Positions 18,607 through 28,277 of a stretch of DNA of 64,000 nucleotides are shown here, in pieces. The DNA lies in NCBI GenBank assembly GCA_963710315.1, contig CAVPZW010000008.1:992001-1056000 (forward strand). Direction: 5' to 3'. Position 1 is the first letter of the stretch; every line of letters starts with the position of its first letter. Both the position numbers and the translations under genes were made by a program. The notes beneath the pieces are model-generated. The model did no database searches. It saw nothing but the letters and a program-made list of their open reading frames with translations, and had not been told where the DNA came from. Source of the DNA: Palsa-360 sp963710315 (lineage in GTDB: Bacteria > Acidobacteriota > Terriglobia > Acidiferrales > UBA7541).

Positions 18607-19023
18607 GTTGATCGCTCGGACCCATGGGTTCGAGCGAAAATGCCGAACACTCAGCCCCAAATTTCAGTGCTTTTGTAATCTAGGTGGGGTATCAGAACGT
18701 GTCAAGAAGAAACATTCCCAATTTGGGTCAGAACATTCTCCGAAATACTAGCAGTGATTCGAAGCTACGTCAGAAAATAGTAACTTTTTGGCTGATTTCA
18801 GTGCCAATTTGGGAGAATTGACGCGCTGGCTCGTCTACAGGCGATTCGTCAACCATTTCCGAATCCCGCCGAATAATATGCCATCTAATTCTGGGCAGAA
18901 AGTTTAGCTTGATAGTGACTTGGGAATGCGGAATCGAATCGTGCACCGCTTGGCACATGCAAGCCAGTTTGCATGGGGCGGCAGGTAGCGGCGTGGAGAC
19001 AAATCCTCTAAGATGAATTGCAT
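18607..19023. other. Intergenic region between divergent genes, AT-richer
   Basis: 417 bp between the unknown minus-strand gene and the ABC exporter. It is visibly less GC-rich than its surroundings. A minus-strand frame at 18770-19150 runs into the ABC gene and has no family resemblance, so I do not call it. No repeat pair or clear promoter was found. Confidence 0.4.
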
Positions 19024-20997
19024 ATGAGTATGGCTGGCGGAATGGGCGGTATGGGTGCGCACCACGGCATGTCTGCGCGCGCGGAGCGCGGACACGGCAG
19101 CGGACGCGGGCGGACAAGCGACGCCGGCACCGACAAGAAAAAAGCGACACGTGTGATGGATCAGCTGCCTGAAATTTGGGCGCTGATGAAGCCGCGCCGA
19201 GGGCTGCTGGCGATTGGCATGGTGCTAATGGCCATCAACCGCGTATCCGGCCTGGCGCTTCCCTTCACAACGAAATATTTGGTGGACAACGTAATGATCC
19301 ATCACCAGACGCAGTTCCTGATGCCGCTGGTTGGTGGCGTGATTCTGGCGACAATTCTGCAAGGAGTGACCTCCTACACTCTTACGCAAACCCTGTCCAA
19401 AGCAGCGCAGCGCATGATCACCGAGCTGCGAAGGAAAGTGCAGGAGCACGTTGGGCGCCTGCCTGTGGCGTACTATGACGCGAACAAGACCGGCGCGCTG
19501 GTTTCGCGGATCATGAGCGATGTGGAAGGTGTGCGCAACTTGATTGGTACGGGTCTCGTGGAATTTCTGGGCGGCTTGCTGACGGCGGCCATCGCTCTAT
19601 ATATGCTGCTGCGCATCAGTCCGGTAATGACGGGTCTCGCGGCCGGGCTATTGCTTGCCAGCATGCTTGGGCTGCGGAAGGCATTCAGCGTACTGCGCCC
19701 GATTTTTCGCGAGCGCGCGAAGATTAGCGCCGAGGTCAGCGGGCGGCTCACGGAATCGCTTTCCGGCGTGCGCGTGGTGAAGGGCTATCACGCGGAGGAT
19801 CGCGAGGCCGACGTATTCACCAAAGGCGTGCAGCGCCTGCTCGACAATGTAATCAAATCGCTCACGACCATGTCCATGATGAGTTTCTCCACCACGGCGC
19901 TCGGTGGCGTGGTTGGCGCGCTGGTGATGCTGGTGGGTTCGCACCAAGTGCTCGACGGAAAAATCACGGTTGGACAATTCATGAGCTACACGGCATTTCT
20001 TGCGTTCATGATCGCACCCGTGTTTCAAGTGGTTGGCATCGGAACACAGCTGACCGAGGCCGTCGCTGGCCTTGAGCGCACGCGGGAAGTGCTCGACGAG
20101 AGGCCGGAGGATGAAGACCCGCGGCGGACGGTTACGCTGCCGGACATTGTTGGCGAACTGGCGTTCGACAACGTCAACTTTTCGTACGAGCCGGGCAAAC
20201 CGGTGCTGCAGGACGTGAGCTTTCTCTCGAAGCCCGGAACGGTCACGGCGCTTGTGGGTTCATCCGGCTCGGGAAAATCCACGATCATCGGACTGGTTGC
20301 GGCGTTTCATGTGCCGCTTTCGGGGAAAGTTCTTGTGGACGGAGTGGACCTGGCCACCGTGCGCCTCGATTCGTATCGCACGCGCCTCGGCGTGGTGCTG
20401 CAGGAATCGTTTCTGTTTGACGGGACGATTCGCGAGAACGTGGCGTTTTCACGGCCCCACGCGAGCGAGGAAGAAATTCTGGCGGCCTGCCGCATCGCGC
20501 GCGTGGATGAATTTGCCGAGCGCTTTCCGGAAACCTACGACACGATTATCGGCGAGCGCGGCGTGAAACTTTCCGGCGGGCAGCGCCAGCGCGTTTCCAT
20601 CGCGCGCGCCATCCTGGCCGACCCGCGCATCCTGATTCTGGACGAAGCGACCTCCAGCCTCGATTCCGAATCGGAAATGCTGATTCAGGAAGGCCTCGCG
20701 CAATTGATGCGCGGGCGCACCACGTTCGTCATCGCCCACCGCCTCTCCACCATTCGCCGCGCCGACCAGATTCTTGTGGTGGAAGGCGGAAAAATTGTGG
20801 AGCGCGGCACGCACGCCACGCTGTACGCGCAGGCCGGGCGGTATCGCGAACTCTACGACAAGCAGCACGGCCTGGAGGCCAATTTGTTTCTGGCCACCGG
20901 CGAGGGAGAAATTCCCGAGCCTGCCGAAGCGGGCCGCGCCTCATCGAAAAATTCCGATCCGGATATGCTGCGCCTGCTGCGCACCCCGCCTGCGTAG
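19024..20997 (+). CDS. ABC exporter, fused permease and ATPase (MsbA/LmrA-like)
   Basis: A half-transporter of 657 residues with a six-helix membrane domain (about 60-350) followed by an ATPase domain. The ATPase domain has Walker A GSSGSGKST (about 411-419), signature LSGGQRQRVSIARA (about 516), Walker B ILILDEATSSLDS and the H-loop IAHRLSTI. It should act as a homodimer exporting lipid or hydrophobic compounds. The first 45 residues form an unusual tail rich in Gly, Met, His and Arg. ATG 19024 is used here; ATG 19030 or later starts are possible because no clear ribosome binding site is present. Confidence 0.92.
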   Translation: MSMAGGMGGMGAHHGMSARAERGHGSGRGRTSDAGTDKKKATRVMDQLPEIWALMKPRRGLLAIGMVLMAINRVSGLALPFTTKYLVDNVMIHHQTQFLMPLVGGVILATILQGVTSYTLTQTLSKAAQRMITELRRKVQEHVGRLPVAYYDANKTGALVSRIMSDVEGVRNLIGTGLVEFLGGLLTAAIALYMLLRISPVMTGLAAGLLLASMLGLRKAFSVLRPIFRERAKISAEVSGRLTESLSGVRVVKGYHAEDREADVFTKGVQRLLDNVIKSLTTMSMMSFSTTALGGVVGALVMLVGSHQVLDGKITVGQFMSYTAFLAFMIAPVFQVVGIGTQLTEAVAGLERTREVLDERPEDEDPRRTVTLPDIVGELAFDNVNFSYEPGKPVLQDVSFLSKPGTVTALVGSSGSGKSTIIGLVAAFHVPLSGKVLVDGVDLATVRLDSYRTRLGVVLQESFLFDGTIRENVAFSRPHASEEEILAACRIARVDEFAERFPETYDTIIGERGVKLSGGQRQRVSIARAILADPRILILDEATSSLDSESEMLIQEGLAQLMRGRTTFVIAHRLSTIRRADQILVVEGGKIVERGTHATLYAQAGRYRELYDKQHGLEANLFLATGEGEIPEPAEAGRASSKNSDPDMLRLLRTPPA

Positions 20998-21038
20998 ATT
21001 TGGAATTGCTACCTCTTGCAAATTTGTATGTGGTTTGC

Positions 21039-21110
21039 GTAGCGCGGGCTTCAGCCTGCGGGTTTTGGGCCTTGCAAGGACTAAACCCCGCAGGCTGAAG
21101 CCCGCGCTAC
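21039..21110. repeat. REP-type inverted repeat pair after the ABC exporter
   Basis: GTAG plus CGCGGGCTTCAGCCTGCG, central CCTTGCAAGGAC symmetry, then CGCAGGCTGAAGCCCGCG plus CTAC. This is the same subtype as 10780 and 41781. Here it lies between two co-directional genes. Confidence 0.9.
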
Positions 21111-21206
21111 GTAAACCTGTCAACGAAAAGCTACTAAAAACCTTCGCGGGAATGCCTGCTTGTGAGAAACTCGGGCGAATCCAGAATCAATTTATGGGAG
21201 GAAAAC

Positions 21207-22208
21207 ATGCGAGCGATGTTGCCGGTCCGGGTGGCGATGTTTGTGCTGGCGTTTGGATTTGCGGGCGGCGCGCTCTGCGCGCAATCGTGGGAGATGCCCA
21301 GCGATGCGCAGCGCTGCCCGTCGAAGTGGGGCGCCAAGGATGAAATCGGCTCCGGAAACTTGATGAAGCCGGAGATGGCCCTGAAAGCGGCGAAATTGAT
21401 TCGCACGGGAGAAGTTTTCTCGCTGGGGTTTCACCTTTCGGCTGCGTTGCCCTTGATTGGCTCGCGGCGTTTCGATCTGCACATGAAGCGCAGCACGGCT
21501 ACGGACCCGGGCACGCGCGGCGAGAACGAAGAAATTGTCATCACCGAGCTTGGGCAGGTGGGCACGCAACTGGATGCCTTCGCGCACCAGATCTACGGCG
21601 GCAAATACTACAACTGCATCACCGATCATGAAATGAGCTTTGACGGTGGCGGCGCCTCCAATGATCTGACCGCCGGCGCGCGGCAAGGTTTTCCGAAACT
21701 TGGCGTGGAGAAAATTCCGGACATCATGACGCGCGGCGTGCTGATCGACGTGGCGGGGCTGAAGAATGTGGAGATGCTGCCCGGCGGCTACGTGATTACG
21801 GCGGACGATTTGCAGCAGGCGCTGGCCAAGGAAAAGCTGAAGCTGGAAGCAGGTGACGCCGTGATGATCAACACGGGCTGGGGCAAGCTCTATAACGAGA
21901 AGGACAAGGACAAATATTTGAAATCGTCTCCCGGGATAGGCATCGAGGCGGGGGAGTGGCTGACCAAGCAGAATCCCATGCTGGTGGGGACGGACACCTG
22001 CTGCGTCGAGGTGCGGCCGTACCCGGAACAAAAAATGAATTTGCCGATCCATGCCATGTTTCTGATTGCCAATGGAGTGTACCTTGTCGAGAACCTGCGG
22101 CTGGAGCAGCTCGCGGCGGGGCATGCTTACGAGACGGCTTACATCATGACTCCCTTGAAAATCGAGGGAGGCACGGGATCGACCATCGCTCCGATTGCGG
22201 TTCGATAA
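21207..22208 (+). CDS. Secreted cyclase/kynurenine formamidase-family hydrolase
   Basis: A 333-residue member of the metal-dependent cyclase family (which includes kynurenine formamidase and isatin hydrolase), with an N-terminal signal (VAMFVLAFGFAGGALCAQ). The metal motif usually HxGTHxDxxxH appears as QVGTQLDAFAH: the first and second His are Gln while Asp and the last His remain. This matches a large-variant subfamily as I remember it, but means the activity should not be assumed. ATG 21207 follows GGGAGG; an in-frame GTG at 21162 is less likely. Confidence 0.8.
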   Translation: MRAMLPVRVAMFVLAFGFAGGALCAQSWEMPSDAQRCPSKWGAKDEIGSGNLMKPEMALKAAKLIRTGEVFSLGFHLSAALPLIGSRRFDLHMKRSTATDPGTRGENEEIVITELGQVGTQLDAFAHQIYGGKYYNCITDHEMSFDGGGASNDLTAGARQGFPKLGVEKIPDIMTRGVLIDVAGLKNVEMLPGGYVITADDLQQALAKEKLKLEAGDAVMINTGWGKLYNEKDKDKYLKSSPGIGIEAGEWLTKQNPMLVGTDTCCVEVRPYPEQKMNLPIHAMFLIANGVYLVENLRLEQLAAGHAYETAYIMTPLKIEGGTGSTIAPIAVR

Positions 22209-22223
22209 TCGGGCTTCCGAATT

Positions 22224-22325
22224 TCTCAGTGCCCTCAGTGTTCTCTGTGTTAAAAGCTTTTGAATTTTTCCGAGGTGCTTGCCCCCTGAAAATCTTTAAC
22301 ACAGAGAACACAGAGGGCACTGAGA
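22224..22325. repeat. Second-family inverted repeat (CTCTGTGTTAA type)
   Basis: Two 31-nt arms (22224-22254 and 22295-22325) are reverse complements with a single mismatch; each contains GTTCTCTGTGTTAAA or its complement. The sequence is unrelated to the GTAG hairpins, with no palindrome inside each arm. It lies between convergent genes. A degenerate copy occurs at 38431-38515. Confidence 0.85.
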
Positions 22326-22374
22326 AAACCCGCGGAAAACTAAGACAGTTTAATTTGAAAATTGCAGGAATGAA

Positions 22375-23325
22375 TCAGGCTAGCTGGGCGGGTTCGCTGG
22401 CGCGCACAGCTTTGCGGTGGTGAGCGGCTTCCAGCTCTGGATTTTCCGCGGCGCGTTGCCGGACAAGAGAAATGAACGCGGCGGAGGAGCGCGGCAGCGT
22501 GCGGTCGCGGCGGTAGACGATGCCCAGCTCGCGCCACAGTTCGACGTCCGCGATGGGGATCAATTTCACTTCGCCGGCGCGCACTTCGTTTCGCGCGAAG
22601 CTTGCGCTGATGAGCGACACGCCCAGATTTGCCGCCACGAAACACTTAATCATGCCCACGCTGGTCAGTTCCATGGTGATTTGTAGTTGCGGTTTGTATG
22701 GGCGGAAGTGTTTATCGAGCAATTGCCTGGTGTATCCGGTGCGCGGGAAAATCAAAGGCTGCTCGGCAATATCCTTCATGCGCACGCTCTTGAGCTTTGC
22801 CAGCGGGCTACGCGGGCTGACCATGAGCATGACGCGGTCCCGAAAAATCGGATGGAACTTCAGGCTGGCGGATTTGGCGGGCAGCGTTACGATGCCCACG
22901 TCAATCGATCCGTCCTCCACCTTTTGCAAAACTTTATGGCTGAAATTTCGGTAGATGCTGATCTGCACCGAGGGATAGAGGCGGTGATATTCCGCGAAAA
23001 TTTCCGGCAAAACGTAAAGGCAGGTCGCTTCATTGGCGCCCAGGGCCAGGACACCGCGCGGCGTTGTGGCTTTGTCGGCCACGGCGCGCTGGGATTCGGC
23101 GCGCAGATTCACCATGCGCACGGCGTATTCAAAAAGGGTCTCGCCCGCCGAGGTTAGGCGCACGGATTTGCGACCGCGGTCAAACAGCTTCTCGCCATAT
23201 TCCTGCTCGAGCTGGCGTACCTGCGCGCTGACGGCAGGCTGCGAGCGGAATAATTTCTGCCCGGCGCGGGAAAAGCTGCCGAGTTTGGCGATTTCAATGA
23301 AAGTAGTGAGCTGGTCGAAGTCCAT
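22375..23325 (-). CDS. LysR-family transcriptional regulator
   Basis: A 316-residue regulator with an N-terminal winged helix-turn-helix (residues 1-62; FSRAGQKLFRSQPAVSAQVR is the recognition region) and a C-terminal periplasmic-binding-like effector domain starting near GVLALGANEATC. It is divergent from gltB across 365 bp. In Bacillus the LysR protein GltC regulates divergently placed gltAB, so control of gltBD is a reasonable but unproven inference. An AGGCCTTGGCCT inverted repeat lies 29 bp upstream of its start. Confidence 0.92.
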   Translation of the reverse strand: MDFDQLTTFIEIAKLGSFSRAGQKLFRSQPAVSAQVRQLEQEYGEKLFDRGRKSVRLTSAGETLFEYAVRMVNLRAESQRAVADKATTPRGVLALGANEATCLYVLPEIFAEYHRLYPSVQISIYRNFSHKVLQKVEDGSIDVGIVTLPAKSASLKFHPIFRDRVMLMVSPRSPLAKLKSVRMKDIAEQPLIFPRTGYTRQLLDKHFRPYKPQLQITMELTSVGMIKCFVAANLGVSLISASFARNEVRAGEVKLIPIADVELWRELGIVYRRDRTLPRSSAAFISLVRQRAAENPELEAAHHRKAVRASEPAQLA

Positions 23326-23690
23326 GACTGAGAGCGGGATTATAGCAGAACGAAGGCCTTGGCCTGCAACAAATCCAAAAAAATAATGGCAAGGATTACA
23401 AATTGAAATGGCTAATGCCCTGAGGACAAGCGGGCCGGGAGAATGGTAAGATAGCCACTTTCCCGAAAGCCGTTCAGGGGACGGCGTGGAAGTGTCTGAG
23501 GCAGGGCACCCCGGGTTCGAGCCGTGATTCAGGGAATCGTTGGGAATCTTTATTTACATGTTTGTATCAAATGGTCAGGCCAAGGAGGCTAGGGCTTTCC
23601 AGGGAATGAAGTTGAACTAGATCAGCGGAGCCGGGTAATTGCGTTTCGTTGCCTGATTGCGCGCCCCTTGGATCGTTAATTCCTGCTCTC
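23326..23690. promoter_or_regulatory. Divergent control region LysR/gltB
   Basis: 365 bp without a gene. Near the LysR end is a 12-bp inverted repeat AGGCCTTGGCCT (23354-23365), a possible LysR-type site. The gltB-proximal part, about 23460-23560, is rich in short complementary GC stretches and contains GGTTCGAGCC, which resembles a tRNA T-arm but has no tRNA around it. A structured leader of gltB mRNA is possible; I cannot match a known riboswitch. Confidence 0.35.
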
Positions 23691-26600
23691 ATGAGTGAAC
23701 TATACCCATTTCGAGGCGTGCCGCCCGCTCAGGGCCTATATCACCCGGAGCATGAGCATGACGCTTGCGGCATCGGGTTTGTCGCCAGCATCGAGGGGCA
23801 AAAATCGCACGATATCGTCCTGAAAGGCATTCAGATTCTGATCAACCTGGCGCATCGCGGCGCTTGCGGGTGCGATCCGCAAACCGGCGATGGCGCGGGT
23901 ATTCTGATCCAAATTCCCCACACTTTTTTTGCGCGCGAAACGCAAACGCTGGGCTTCACGCTGCCATCTCCGGGTGAGTACGGCGTGGGCATGGTTTTTC
24001 TGCCGGTCGATACGCATGACCGGCTGATTTGCGAAGGGATTATCGAAAAGATTGTGCGCGAGGAAGGATTGACGATCCTCGGCTGGCGCGACACACCGAT
24101 CAACGGGAATACCATCGGGCGGCTGGCGCGCGCTTCACAGCCCTATATCGAGCAAATTTTTGTGCGCAGCGGCCCGGGCATGGATCAGGACGCGCTGGAG
24201 CGCAAACTTTATGTGATTCGCAAGCGCGCCGAATCTGCTATTGCGGCGACCGACCTGAAGGAGAAGGATTTCTTCTACATCCCCTCTCTTTCCTCGCGCA
24301 CTATTATTTATAAGGGGCTGCTGCTGGCGCCGCAGATCACCGATTTTTACAAAGAACTGCTGGACCCTGAACTGACCAGCGCGCTGTGCCTGGTTCACCA
24401 GCGATTCTCGACCAACACGTTTCCAAGCTGGAAGCTGGCGCACCCGTATCGCTACATCTGCCACAACGGCGAGATCAACACACTGCGCGGAAACATGAAC
24501 TGGATGTATGCGCGGCAATCCGTGCTGAAATCCCCGTTGTTTGGCGAAGACATGAAGAAGCTGATGCCCATCATCACCGCGGGCGGCAGCGATTCGGCCA
24601 TGCTCGACAACGCCGTGGAGTTGCTCACTCTTTCCGGGCGCTCGCTTCCGCATGTGATGTCCATGCTGATTCCGGAAGCCTGGGATCACGACGACACCAT
24701 GCCCGAGGACATCAAGGCATTTTACGAGTATCACGCGTCCCTGATGGAGCCGTGGGATGGCCCGGCGGCAGTGGCGTTCACCGACGGGCGAGTGATCGGC
24801 GCGAAGCTCGATCGCAATGGCCTGCGCCCCGGGCGGTTCCTGGTCACCAACGATGGCCTGGTGGTTCTGGCTTCGGAAGCCGGAGTGCTTTCCTTCAAGC
24901 CCGAGGAAGTGCGCATGAAGGGCAGGCTGGCGCCCGGCCGCATTTTCCTGGTGGACACTGAGCAGAAGCGGCTGATCACGGACGAAGAAGTGAAGAAGCA
25001 ATTGGCCGCGCGGCAGCCCTACGCGCAGTGGCTCAAGGAAAACCAGATCACGCTCGACCATTTGCCGGACCCGACGCACGTAAACCAGACCGATCACGAC
25101 ACCATCCGCATGCGGCAGCGCGCCTTCGGCTACACGGATGAAGACCTGAAAACGATTCTGCTGCCCTCCGCCCTGAATGCCGAGGAGCCCATCGGTTCAA
25201 TGGGAATCGATACGCCGCTGGCTTGTTTGTCGGACAAGCCGCAAATGCTTTTCAGTTATTTCAAGCAGACCTTCGCGCAGGTCACCAACCCGGCCATCGA
25301 TTCGATTCGCGAAGGCTTGGTGATGTCTCTCAATTCCTACATCGGGAGCGAGGGCAACATCCTCGAAGAGACACCCAAAAATTGCCACACGCTGAAACTG
25401 CGCCATCCGGTGATTTCCAACTGGCGCCTGGAAAAGTTGCGGCGAGTGAGCTGGGGAAGTTTCCTGGCCACCAGCCTGCCCATGCTGTTCCGCGTGAGCG
25501 GCGGCGAAAAGCAGCTGGAGGAATCGATTGAAACGCTTTGCCGGCGCGCTTCGCTGGCCATCAAGTCCGGCTACACGCTGCTGATTCTGACCGATCGCGG
25601 CGTGGATCACGAATACGCTCCGATTCCGTGCCTGCTGGCTCTTTCGGCCGTGCACAATTATTTGATTCGCGAGGGAACGCGCAATCAGGTGGCCCTGATT
25701 GTGGAGTCCGGCGAGCCGCGCGAAGTGATGCATTTTGCGCTGCTGCTGGGCTACGGCGCGAGCGCCGTGAATCCCTATTTGGCCATCGAAACGCTCGAGG
25801 ATCTTCACCGGGCCGGAGCGTTTCCCGCGGAAACCACCTGGGACAAGGTTTTCAAAAGCTACATGAAGTCCATTGACAAGGGGCTGCTGAAGACGTTTTC
25901 GAAGATGGGAATTTCCACGCTGCAAAGTTACCAGGGCGCGCAAATCTTCGAGACCATCGGTCTCAATGAAGCTCTGGTTGAGAAATATTTTACCGGGACA
26001 TCTTCGCGCATCGAGGGCGTAGGCATTGAAGTTTTGGCGCGCGAATCGATCATGAAGCACGACTTCGCCATGCAGCCGCCGCATCTGTCCGACACGGAAC
26101 TTCGCGTCGGCGGAGAATATCAATACCGCGTCAAGGGCGAGCGTCACCTATTGAATCCCACGACGGTCAGCAAGCTGCAACACGCCGTGCGGCAGGAAAA
26201 ATTTGAGACTTTCCGGGAATTCGCGGACATCGTGAACCAGCAGAACCGCGACTTGCAAATGCTGCGCGGCATGTTCGATTTCAAGCCCAACGGTCCGGCC
26301 GTGCCGCTGGAGGAAGTCGAGCCCGCCTCGGAAATTGTGAAACGCTTCGCGACCGGCGCGATGTCTTTCGGCTCCATCAGCAAGGAAGCGCACGAAACGC
26401 TGGCCATTGCCATGAACCGCATCGGCGGAAAATCGAACACCGGCGAGGGCGGCGAGGACGAGGCGCGTTTCAAGCCGGACGCCAACGGTGATTTGCGGCG
26501 CAGCGCCATCAAGCAGGTGGCCTCCGCGCGCTTCGGCGTGACCACGAATTATCTGATCAACGCGGACGACTTGCAGATCAAGATCGCCCAGGGCGCGAAG

Positions 26601-28277
26601 CCCGGCGAGGGCGGCCAGTTGCCGGGCCACAAAGTGGACGACGTGATCGCACGCGTGCGGCACTCCATCCCTGGAGTGGGCCTGATTTCTCCGCCGCCTC
26701 ACCACGATATTTATTCGATCGAGGATTTGGCGCAGCTCATCTTCGATTTGAAAAATGTAAATCCCGAAGCGCGCATTTCCGTGAAGCTGGTGGCCGAAGT
26801 GGGCGTTGGCACGGTGGCCGCGGGTGTTGCCAAGGCCCATGCCGACGTGATTCTCATCAGCGGCTATGACGGCGGGACGGGCGCTTCGCCGGTCAGTTCG
26901 ATTCGCCATGCGGGCATTCCCTGGGAGCTCGGCCTCGCGGAGACGCAGCAGATTTTGGTGTTGAACGATCTGCGCAGCCGCGTACGCCTGCAAGTGGACG
27001 GAAAGCTGCAGACCGGGCGCGACGTTGCCGTCGGCGCTTTGCTGGGCGCGGAGGAATTCGGATTTGCCACCACGCCGCTGATCGCCATGGGCTGCATCAT
27101 GATGCGCAAATGCCATCTGAATACCTGCCCGGTGGGCATAGCCACGCAGGATCCGGAGCTTCGCAAGAAGTTCCAGGGCCAGCCCGAGCATGTGATTAAT
27201 TTCCTGTTCTATGTCGCGGAAGACTTGCGCCTGCTCATGGCGCAACTCGGCTTCCGCAAAATGGACGAGATGATTGGCCGTGTCGATTGCCTTGTGCAGC
27301 GCACGGACGTGGAGCATTGGAAGGCCAAGGGGATCGACCTTTCCTCGGTGCTTTACAATCCCCCGATGCCCAGCCACGTGGGGCGGCGCTGCACGCAGGC
27401 GCAGGACCACGGTCTGAGCGACTCGCTCGACGGAAAGCTGATCGAGCAGGCCGGCGACGCCATCGAGCACCTCACGCCCGTGGCGCTCAATCTGCCCATA
27501 CGCAATGTGCACCGCACGGTTGGCGCGATGCTCAGCGGGCGCATCGCTCGCAAGCACGGCTCGGTGGGCTTGCCGGATGACACCATTCGCATCCAGTTTC
27601 ACGGCTGCGCGGGGCAAAGCTTCGGAGCGTTCCTGGCCACGGGCGTGACGCTGACGCTGGAAGGCGAAGCCAACGATTACGTGGGCAAGGGACTTTCCGG
27701 CGGACGAGTGGTGATTTATCCGCCGCGCAATTCGCATTTTGTGCCGGAGGAAAATATTCTCGTCGGCAACGTGTGCCTGTACGGCGCGACCAGCGGCGAA
27801 GCGTTCTTCAACGGCATGGCCGGAGAGCGTTTCGCGGTGCGCAATTCGGGCGCAACGGCGGTGGTCGAGGGCGTTGGCGATCACGGCTGCGAATACATGA
27901 CTCGCGGCTTGGTCGTGGTGCTCGGGAAAACGGGCCGCAATTTCGCCGCCGGAATGACGGGCGGCATCGCATACGTATTGGATCAGAGCGGCGAATTCGC
28001 CTCGGCCTCTTGCAATCGAGCCGACGTGGACCTGGAGCCCGTGTCCGATGCGAAAGATGTGCAGACTTTGCAGAGCCTCGTTGCGCGCCACGCGGAACTC
28101 ACCGACAGCCCGCAGGCCAAGTGGGTATTGAAGCACTGGGACGCCACGCTGCCCAAGTTTGTGAAAGTGTTCCCGCACGAATACAAGCGCGTGCTGGGCA
28201 TTCCGCGAATTCCCGCGACGGTTGTGGCGGCGCAGGCTGGACCGATGCGCGTGCAGGGGCAGGTGCTCGGTGGGTAA
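23691..28277 (+). CDS. gltB: Glutamate synthase large subunit
   Basis: The large subunit of NADPH-dependent glutamate synthase releases ammonia from glutamine and transfers it to 2-oxoglutarate. The 1528 residues include a short propeptide ending at HEHDACGIGF, so mature Cys26 is the amidotransferase nucleophile. The central and FMN-binding synthase domains follow, with the 3Fe-4S ligands Cys1135, Cys1141, Cys1146 in CIMMRKCHLNTC. The C-terminal GXGXG beta-helix domain (repeated G-rich turns, about 1290-1480) is complete. ATG 23691 is chosen because it gives the usual short propeptide. gltD overlaps its end by 8 bp. Confidence 0.97.
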   Translation: MSELYPFRGVPPAQGLYHPEHEHDACGIGFVASIEGQKSHDIVLKGIQILINLAHRGACGCDPQTGDGAGILIQIPHTFFARETQTLGFTLPSPGEYGVGMVFLPVDTHDRLICEGIIEKIVREEGLTILGWRDTPINGNTIGRLARASQPYIEQIFVRSGPGMDQDALERKLYVIRKRAESAIAATDLKEKDFFYIPSLSSRTIIYKGLLLAPQITDFYKELLDPELTSALCLVHQRFSTNTFPSWKLAHPYRYICHNGEINTLRGNMNWMYARQSVLKSPLFGEDMKKLMPIITAGGSDSAMLDNAVELLTLSGRSLPHVMSMLIPEAWDHDDTMPEDIKAFYEYHASLMEPWDGPAAVAFTDGRVIGAKLDRNGLRPGRFLVTNDGLVVLASEAGVLSFKPEEVRMKGRLAPGRIFLVDTEQKRLITDEEVKKQLAARQPYAQWLKENQITLDHLPDPTHVNQTDHDTIRMRQRAFGYTDEDLKTILLPSALNAEEPIGSMGIDTPLACLSDKPQMLFSYFKQTFAQVTNPAIDSIREGLVMSLNSYIGSEGNILEETPKNCHTLKLRHPVISNWRLEKLRRVSWGSFLATSLPMLFRVSGGEKQLEESIETLCRRASLAIKSGYTLLILTDRGVDHEYAPIPCLLALSAVHNYLIREGTRNQVALIVESGEPREVMHFALLLGYGASAVNPYLAIETLEDLHRAGAFPAETTWDKVFKSYMKSIDKGLLKTFSKMGISTLQSYQGAQIFETIGLNEALVEKYFTGTSSRIEGVGIEVLARESIMKHDFAMQPPHLSDTELRVGGEYQYRVKGERHLLNPTTVSKLQHAVRQEKFETFREFADIVNQQNRDLQMLRGMFDFKPNGPAVPLEEVEPASEIVKRFATGAMSFGSISKEAHETLAIAMNRIGGKSNTGEGGEDEARFKPDANGDLRRSAIKQVASARFGVTTNYLINADDLQIKIAQGAKPGEGGQLPGHKVDDVIARVRHSIPGVGLISPPPHHDIYSIEDLAQLIFDLKNVNPEARISVKLVAEVGVGTVAAGVAKAHADVILISGYDGGTGASPVSSIRHAGIPWELGLAETQQILVLNDLRSRVRLQVDGKLQTGRDVAVGALLGAEEFGFATTPLIAMGCIMMRKCHLNTCPVGIATQDPELRKKFQGQPEHVINFLFYVAEDLRLLMAQLGFRKMDEMIGRVDCLVQRTDVEHWKAKGIDLSSVLYNPPMPSHVGRRCTQAQDHGLSDSLDGKLIEQAGDAIEHLTPVALNLPIRNVHRTVGAMLSGRIARKHGSVGLPDDTIRIQFHGCAGQSFGAFLATGVTLTLEGEANDYVGKGLSGGRVVIYPPRNSHFVPEENILVGNVCLYGATSGEAFFNGMAGERFAVRNSGATAVVEGVGDHGCEYMTRGLVVVLGKTGRNFAAGMTGGIAYVLDQSGEFASASCNRADVDLEPVSDAKDVQTLQSLVARHAELTDSPQAKWVLKHWDATLPKFVKVFPHEYKRVLGIPRIPATVVAAQAGPMRVQGQVLGG

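Noticed and set aside
18770..19150. 126-codon minus-strand open frame
   Set aside because: Its 5' half is antisense to the ABC exporter start and compositionally odd (Arg/Cys-rich); the remainder has no recognisable domain or ribosome binding site.
23500..23530. GGTTCGAGCC resembling a tRNA T-arm
   Set aside because: The flanking bases do not form a 5-bp T-stem, acceptor stem or anticodon arm; no tRNA fold can be drawn.
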